The position numbers and the translations under genes were made by a program. From Lysobacter capsici (GTDB taxonomy: Bacteria; Pseudomonadota; Gammaproteobacteria; Xanthomonadales; Xanthomonadaceae), in NCBI RefSeq assembly GCF_018732085.1, contig NZ_CP076103.1:6076001-6140000 (forward strand): a stretch of DNA of 64,000 nt, written 5' to 3'. Below the pieces are notes generated by a model. It saw only the letters and a program-made list of their open reading frames with translations, did no database searches and was not told where the DNA came from. Below, one piece after another: positions 60,393-64,000 of the stretch. Position 1 is the stretch's first letter; each line of letters starts with the position of its first letter.

Positions 60393-61712
60393 ATGATCCA
60401 TCTGCGACATGCCCAAATCGCCTTGCTGCTGACCTGGCTGGGCGCCACCTTGCCGATCATCAGCGCCGCGCAGGCCGCGGCGGCGGACTCGGCGACGGCG
60501 CCGCGCTGCGAGATCGGCAGCTATCGCATGGCCGACGGCAGCGCGCTCGATATCGGTCCGGGCGAACCCGGCCAGCTGCGCTGGCGGCATACCGACGGAC
60601 GCACCGGCGCGCTCACCGGCGCAGGCGCGGGCCGCTGGACCAGCCATTACGGTTGGACCGATCGCCCCGACGGACACGTCGTCGCGATCGCCGACTGCGG
60701 CAAGGGCGGCATCCGTTTCGACAAGCTCGCCGGCCGACGCGAAGCACTGATCGAATTGAACACCCGCTTCCGCAGCAACGGCGTCGATCTCGCCGGACGC
60801 CTGACCCTGCCGCCGGGCGACGCGCGCGTGCCGATCGTGGTGTTGATCCACGGCGCCGAGCACAGCTCGGCGCTGGAGGATTATTCGTTGCAGCGCCAGT
60901 TCGCCAGCGCCGGCATCGGCGTGTTCGCTTACGACAAACGCGGCACCGGCGTGTCGTCGGGTCGCTACACTCAGGACTATCTGCTGCTCGCGGTCGACGC
61001 CGTGCAGGCCGCGCGCGAGGCCCGTCGCCTCGCCGCGGGCCGTGCGGGCCGCATCGGCTACCAGGGCGGCAGCCAGGGCGGCTGGGTGGCGCCCTTGGCC
61101 GCGCGCATCGAGCCGGTGGATTTCGTCATCGTCAGCTTCGGCCTTGCGGTGTCGCCGTTCGAGGAAGATCGCGAGGCGATCGAATTCGACTTGAAGCGCG
61201 CCGGTTTCGGCGCCGACGCAGTCGCGCAGGCGATGGAGGTCGCGGACGCCACCGCGATGGTGGTCGAAAGCGATTTTCGTGAAGGCTTCGAACGGCTCGA
61301 CGAAGTGAAGCGCAAGTACGCCAAGCAGCCGTGGTTCTCGGCTATCCGCGGCAACTACAGCGGCTTCGTGCTGGGCGCGTCGGAACAGGTATTGCGCAAG
61401 GACGCACCGGGCATGGTCGAAGGCATTCCGGTGCGCTACGACCCCATGCCGGTGCTGGCCAACCTGGAGGTGCCGCAGCTGTGGCTGCTGGGCGGCCAGG
61501 ACCGCGACGCGCCGCCGGCGGAAACGCTGCGCCGCCTGGCGGCGTTGAAACAGGCCGGCCGTCCGATCCGCTCGGTCGTGTTCGCCGATGCCGATCACGG
61601 CATGTACGAATTCGAGACGCGGGCGGACGGCGAGCGCATTTCCACCCGCCAGCCGGAAAACTATTTCTCGCTGATGCGCGATTTCATCATCGCCGGACCC
61701 GCCGCCCGGTAG
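60393..61712 (+). CDS. Exported alpha/beta hydrolase
   Basis: The 439-residue protein starts at 60393 behind GGAGAG, with a signal peptide (ends AAQAA). A beta-rich N-terminal domain (residues about 35-130) precedes the hydrolase core: VVLIHGAEHSS oxyanion loop, YQGGSQGGWVA nucleophile elbow (Ser), a cap rich in charged residues, LLGGQDRDAPP acid region and ADADHGMYEF His. It is a periplasmic esterase or peptidase-like enzyme with unknown substrate. Its 3' end overlaps the next convergent gene by 26 bp. Confidence 0.9.
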   Translation: MIHLRHAQIALLLTWLGATLPIISAAQAAAADSATAPRCEIGSYRMADGSALDIGPGEPGQLRWRHTDGRTGALTGAGAGRWTSHYGWTDRPDGHVVAIADCGKGGIRFDKLAGRREALIELNTRFRSNGVDLAGRLTLPPGDARVPIVVLIHGAEHSSALEDYSLQRQFASAGIGVFAYDKRGTGVSSGRYTQDYLLLAVDAVQAAREARRLAAGRAGRIGYQGGSQGGWVAPLAARIEPVDFVIVSFGLAVSPFEEDREAIEFDLKRAGFGADAVAQAMEVADATAMVVESDFREGFERLDEVKRKYAKQPWFSAIRGNYSGFVLGASEQVLRKDAPGMVEGIPVRYDPMPVLANLEVPQLWLLGGQDRDAPPAETLRRLAALKQAGRPIRSVVFADADHGMYEFETRADGERISTRQPENYFSLMRDFIIAGPAAR

Positions 61713-63297
61713 CGCGACCGGCGGGCAGGTCCGCGACCGGCACGCGCACGAAGGTATCGTCGTTCCAGCGCAAGGAATTCGCGGCCTCGTCGTAGCGAAA
61801 CGGCTCCGGCGCGTCCAGCACGGATTTGCTGGCGCCGAACAAACCCGGGCTGGCCGGCATCAAGCGCAACTGCATCGCGCCCAGCCGCGCCTGCAGTCCA
61901 TCGCGGCCTTGCACGACTTCGAGCCGGCCCAGCCGATCGCTTTCGAAGCGGCCCAGGTACCGCTGCGTCTGCGCCTGCGATGGCGACCAGTTCCAACCGC
62001 CCCAGGCAGTGTCGTCGCGGATTTTCTGCACCGCGTCGCCACGCTTCGCCACGGTGCGGGCCAGCCGCGCGGGATACCCGTCGACGAGCGCGCGCAGGCG
62101 CTCGCGCTCGTCGGCCTGCCCGGTCGCCAGGCCGATGAACGCCTTCATCAGTTCCAGCTGCACGCCTTCCATCGCGCTGTCGCTGTTGACCACCAGCGAC
62201 AAGCCGGTGTCCATCGCCGGCAACAGCAGCGTCACCGACACCACGCCGACATAGCCGCCCGGATGCATCAGCACTTGCTGATTCTTGTACGCACACGAAT
62301 ACCAGCCGAGGCTGTAGCCGTCGCAGACGAACTCCCCGTCCGACAGTTCGGCTTTCGCCCGCGCGCGCTGCGCGCGCGCGAAACTTCCGGCCGACGGCGT
62401 GCCGGTCGGCGAACGCCGGCGCAGGTTGGCCCGCATCCACGCGGCCATGTCGTCGGAAGAAGCCAGCAGGCCGCCGGCGGCGTGCATGAGTCCGTCGGGT
62501 TTAAGCGGGTAGGCGATCCAGGCCCGACCGTCCCAACGATGGTTCCATGTCAGCCGCCGCTCGGGCGCTCGCGAGCTGCGACTGTAGACACGGTCGAGCC
62601 GCAACGGCCGCAGCACTTCGTGTTGCAGCCACGCCTGCCAGGGCCGGCCGGTGCGTGTTTCCAGCGCGGCGCCGTAGATCAGGTCGCCGAGGTTGGCGTA
62701 ACGAAAACCTTCGCTGCGCGCCTGCGTGTAACGCGCGAGCATCGCCGGGTAATCGGCGGCGGGTACGTCGCGAACGTAGGCGGTGAGGAAGTTCAAGGTG
62801 TCGGTCCTGAGGTTTTCCTGATGCGACAGCAGGTCGGCCATTGTGATCTTGGCCGGGTCCGCGGGCGCCGGCAGCTTGAGCTGCGGCCAGATCTGCGCGA
62901 GCGTGGTGTCGAGCGGCAATACCCGGGTCTCGTCGAGATGCGCCGCCAGCAGCGCCATGAAGGATTTGGTCTGCGAGGCGATGTAGAACAGCGACCTGTG
63001 GTCGACCTGGCCCGGGTGGCCTGCGCGCGCGGTGCCCTGCACGAACCGCAGCGGCGTGGCGTCGCCATGCACGACCACCGCCGACACGGCGGGAAATGCG
63101 CCAGGGATCTGTTGCATCTGAGCGAGCGCTTCGCGAATTTCGTTGCTGGCCGTTCGTACCTGTCGGGTGGCGACCACGCCAGTGTCGGCGCGGGGTTGCT
63201 GCGCGGGCGCGGTCGTAGCGATCAATGTCAGCGCGATGGCACCGAAGCAACTGTGTAGCGCCGCCAGGCCGGGGCGTCGATTCGTTCCGATAGGCAT
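61687..63297 (-). CDS. Exported serine hydrolase (beta-lactamase/PBP-like)
   Basis: The 536-residue protein starts at 63297 with a signal peptide ending TAPAQQ. S108-Q-T-K111 (IASQTKSFM) is the nucleophile tetrad, YAN (FRYANLGDLIYG) the second motif, and HPG in VLMHPGGYVG the third. A C-terminal beta domain (about 420-536) resembles the lipocalin-like add-on seen in larger family members. The frame upstream of 63297 runs through noncoding repeats and is not used. Three-motif integrity suggests an active esterase or peptidase. Confidence 0.92.
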   Translation of the reverse strand: MPIGTNRRPGLAALHSCFGAIALTLIATTAPAQQPRADTGVVATRQVRTASNEIREALAQMQQIPGAFPAVSAVVVHGDATPLRFVQGTARAGHPGQVDHRSLFYIASQTKSFMALLAAHLDETRVLPLDTTLAQIWPQLKLPAPADPAKITMADLLSHQENLRTDTLNFLTAYVRDVPAADYPAMLARYTQARSEGFRYANLGDLIYGAALETRTGRPWQAWLQHEVLRPLRLDRVYSRSSRAPERRLTWNHRWDGRAWIAYPLKPDGLMHAAGGLLASSDDMAAWMRANLRRRSPTGTPSAGSFARAQRARAKAELSDGEFVCDGYSLGWYSCAYKNQQVLMHPGGYVGVVSVTLLLPAMDTGLSLVVNSDSAMEGVQLELMKAFIGLATGQADERERLRALVDGYPARLARTVAKRGDAVQKIRDDTAWGGWNWSPSQAQTQRYLGRFESDRLGRLEVVQGRDGLQARLGAMQLRLMPASPGLFGASKSVLDAPEPFRYDEAANSLRWNDDTFVRVPVADLPAGRATGRRVRR

Positions 63298-63462
63298 GCC
63301 GTCTCCATCATCCGCTGTTGGGCCCTCGCGTGAGGCTGGAGGGGTTCGGTGCATGGATACGGCTGGGGTCGTCGCGGTTGCGGTGCTATTGCTTTTGGGG
63401 GCTCTTGGCCACGATCTCGGGAATGCAGCTACGGCGTGGGTTTCGAAGGTGGCGTAGGGCGC

Positions 63463-63486
63463 GGTCGCGGCTTGCGCCGCTCCTAC
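63463..63486. repeat. REP-type interspersed repeat
   Basis: This GGTCGCGGCTTGCGCCGCTCCTAC-type element carries a GCGGC-TTGC-GCCGC hairpin. Repeats of this form, reading GTAGGAGCGGCG..., are common between genes of Xanthomonadaceae, from memory. Confidence 0.6.
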
Positions 63487-63584
63487 AGGTAGGCCATGCC
63501 GCTTTTGCTTGAGCTCGAAGCCGCGCAGTTCACCCAGCGCTGCGAAGCGCCTATCTCGCGAAAACAAAAGCACACCCGGAGGGC

Positions 63585-63604
63585 GGCGCACATGGATGTG
63601 CGCC
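63585..63604. repeat. Hairpin GGCGCACAT-GG-ATGTGCGCC
   Basis: It has perfect 9-bp arms around 2 bases and lies directly before the large inverted repeat. Confidence 0.6.
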
Positions 63605-63606
63605 GT

Positions 63607-63995
63607 GCGCCACCGAGACAGGATGTCTCGTGTGGCGCATGCCTGCGTCTGCTCCGCACGCGCGGGCCTTTGATTCAAAGAAAAGCGTTTTTCTTTGGTT
63701 ACCTTTCTTTTGTCGCTTTAGACAAAAGAAAGTAACTCGGCCGCTTGCGGACGAAAGCCGTTGATCTTGCCTTCGGCTTCATAAGCTCTAGAGCTTTCAA
63801 ATCTGAAGCTAGATCAAAAGCTTCCGCCACTAAAGCGGCGGGTCACTTTCTTTTGTCTAAAGCGACAAAAGTCCGTCTGGATTCCCTTCGGTCAAAAGGT
63901 AACCAAAGAAAAACGCTTTGTTGTGGATCAAAGGCCCGCAAGTGCGATGCATACGCGGGCACGCGCCACACGGGACATCCATGTCCCGGTGGCGC
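63607..63995. repeat. Large imperfect inverted repeat with nested hairpins
   Basis: The left arm (63607-63733) and right arm (63845-63995) are imperfect reverse complements around a centre of about 110 bp. Shared blocks include GCGGGCCTTTGAT, GCGTTTTTCTTTGGTTACC and TTTTGTCGCTTTAGACAAAA. Each arm also has its own hairpins: 63607-63638 (GCGCCAC...GTGGCGC), 63703-63732 (perfect 12-bp arms, CTTTCTTTTGTC) and 63845-63872. The right arm has an extra block of about 20 bp. The centre has a 14-bp palindrome at 63783-63796. No transposase is seen. Confidence 0.75.
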
Positions 63996-64000
63996 GCGAC

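Larger units (their letters stand above)
63298..64000. other. Noncoding repeat-rich window end
   Basis: This is about 700 bp without a supported gene. It holds a REP-type element at 63463, two hairpins at 63585 and 63607, and the large inverted repeat that runs to the edge of the window. Confidence 0.7.

Noticed and set aside
63496..63735. 79-codon frame in the terminal repeat region
   Set aside because: It runs through hairpins and repeat arms; such frames are often mis-annotated as hypothetical proteins.
63585..64000. Possible CRISPR array
   Set aside because: The repeats are inverted, not direct, with no regular spacers and no cas genes.
1..64000. Prophage, integron or insertion sequence
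   Set aside because: No integrase, transposase, recombinase, structural phage gene or att-like direct repeat was found.

Overview
The window is 64 kb of high-GC chromosomal DNA with no rRNA, tRNA, phage, insertion sequence or CRISPR array that I can see. Gene content points to a Xanthomonadaceae gammaproteobacterium, most likely Lysobacter. The clues are a secreted lipase with its membrane foldase, an M23 lytic endopeptidase, GH16 and GH64-like glucan-active proteins, a TonB siderophore receptor, many small exported Cys-containing proteins, and interspersed hairpin repeats typical of that group. The genus is an inference; no marker gene is present.

Layout. 0-2.7 kb: lipase (5' end cut off by the window edge) and lifO, then a small lipoprotein. 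2.7-4.8 kb: TetR regulator divergent from an exported metallo-beta-lactamase-fold hydrolase and a small HMA-like protein, with two palindromic operators between them. 4.9-8 kb: small exported and membrane proteins and an orphan PoNi-type immunity protein. 8-11 kb: GH16-like lipoprotein behind a LacI-type palindrome, M23 peptidase and a DUF6289-like peptide. 11.4-17.9 kb: methyltransferase, HxlR/azoR pair, NTF2-like proteins, an MBL-fold hydrolase, a thioesterase, a lipoprotein and an EF-hand protein. 18-22 kb: small unknowns, including two of three copies of a Cys-rich exported peptide family; the third is at 51.6 kb. 22-25.7 kb: DesK/NarL-type two-component pair, serine hydrolase and a DHFR-like reductase. 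25.7-27.4 kb: an unknown protein, a small exported protein and a VOC protein.

27.5-31.1 kb: a tight three-gene signalling operon of a stand-alone receiver, a double-domain KaiC-like ATPase and a hybrid histidine kinase with a degenerate N-terminal receiver. This is the most system-like unit in the window. It is followed by a REP-type hairpin cluster, a GH64-like protein, a truncated serine hydrolase and a CPA1 Na+/H+ antiporter. 35-41.3 kb: a LysR gene converges on a six-gene reductase/CMD/SDR/cupin/two-hydrolase operon, which has a 30-bp inverted repeat at its promoter end. 41.6-48.6 kb: GST, AAA kinase-like protein, GNAT, serine hydrolase, a second DUF6289-like peptide, a Tat-exported hydrolase and its divergent LysR gene.

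48.8-57 kb: TonB receptor, small unknowns, a zinc metallopeptidase, an acyl-CoA thioesterase and phosphoglucomutase. 57.1-58.8 kb: arsR divergent from arsH-arsC, with no arsenite pump in the window. 58.8-63.3 kb: NTF2-like and VOC proteins, MarR divergent from an exported hydrolase, and an exported serine hydrolase. The last 700 bp is noncoding and dominated by nested hairpins inside a large imperfect inverted repeat.

Most genes follow the pattern of a local regulator with a divergent enzyme. Four beta-lactamase-fold serine hydrolases (one broken) and five alpha/beta hydrolases suggest a strongly hydrolytic, predatory or saprophytic lifestyle. Functions are inferred from motifs read by eye; no database search was run.
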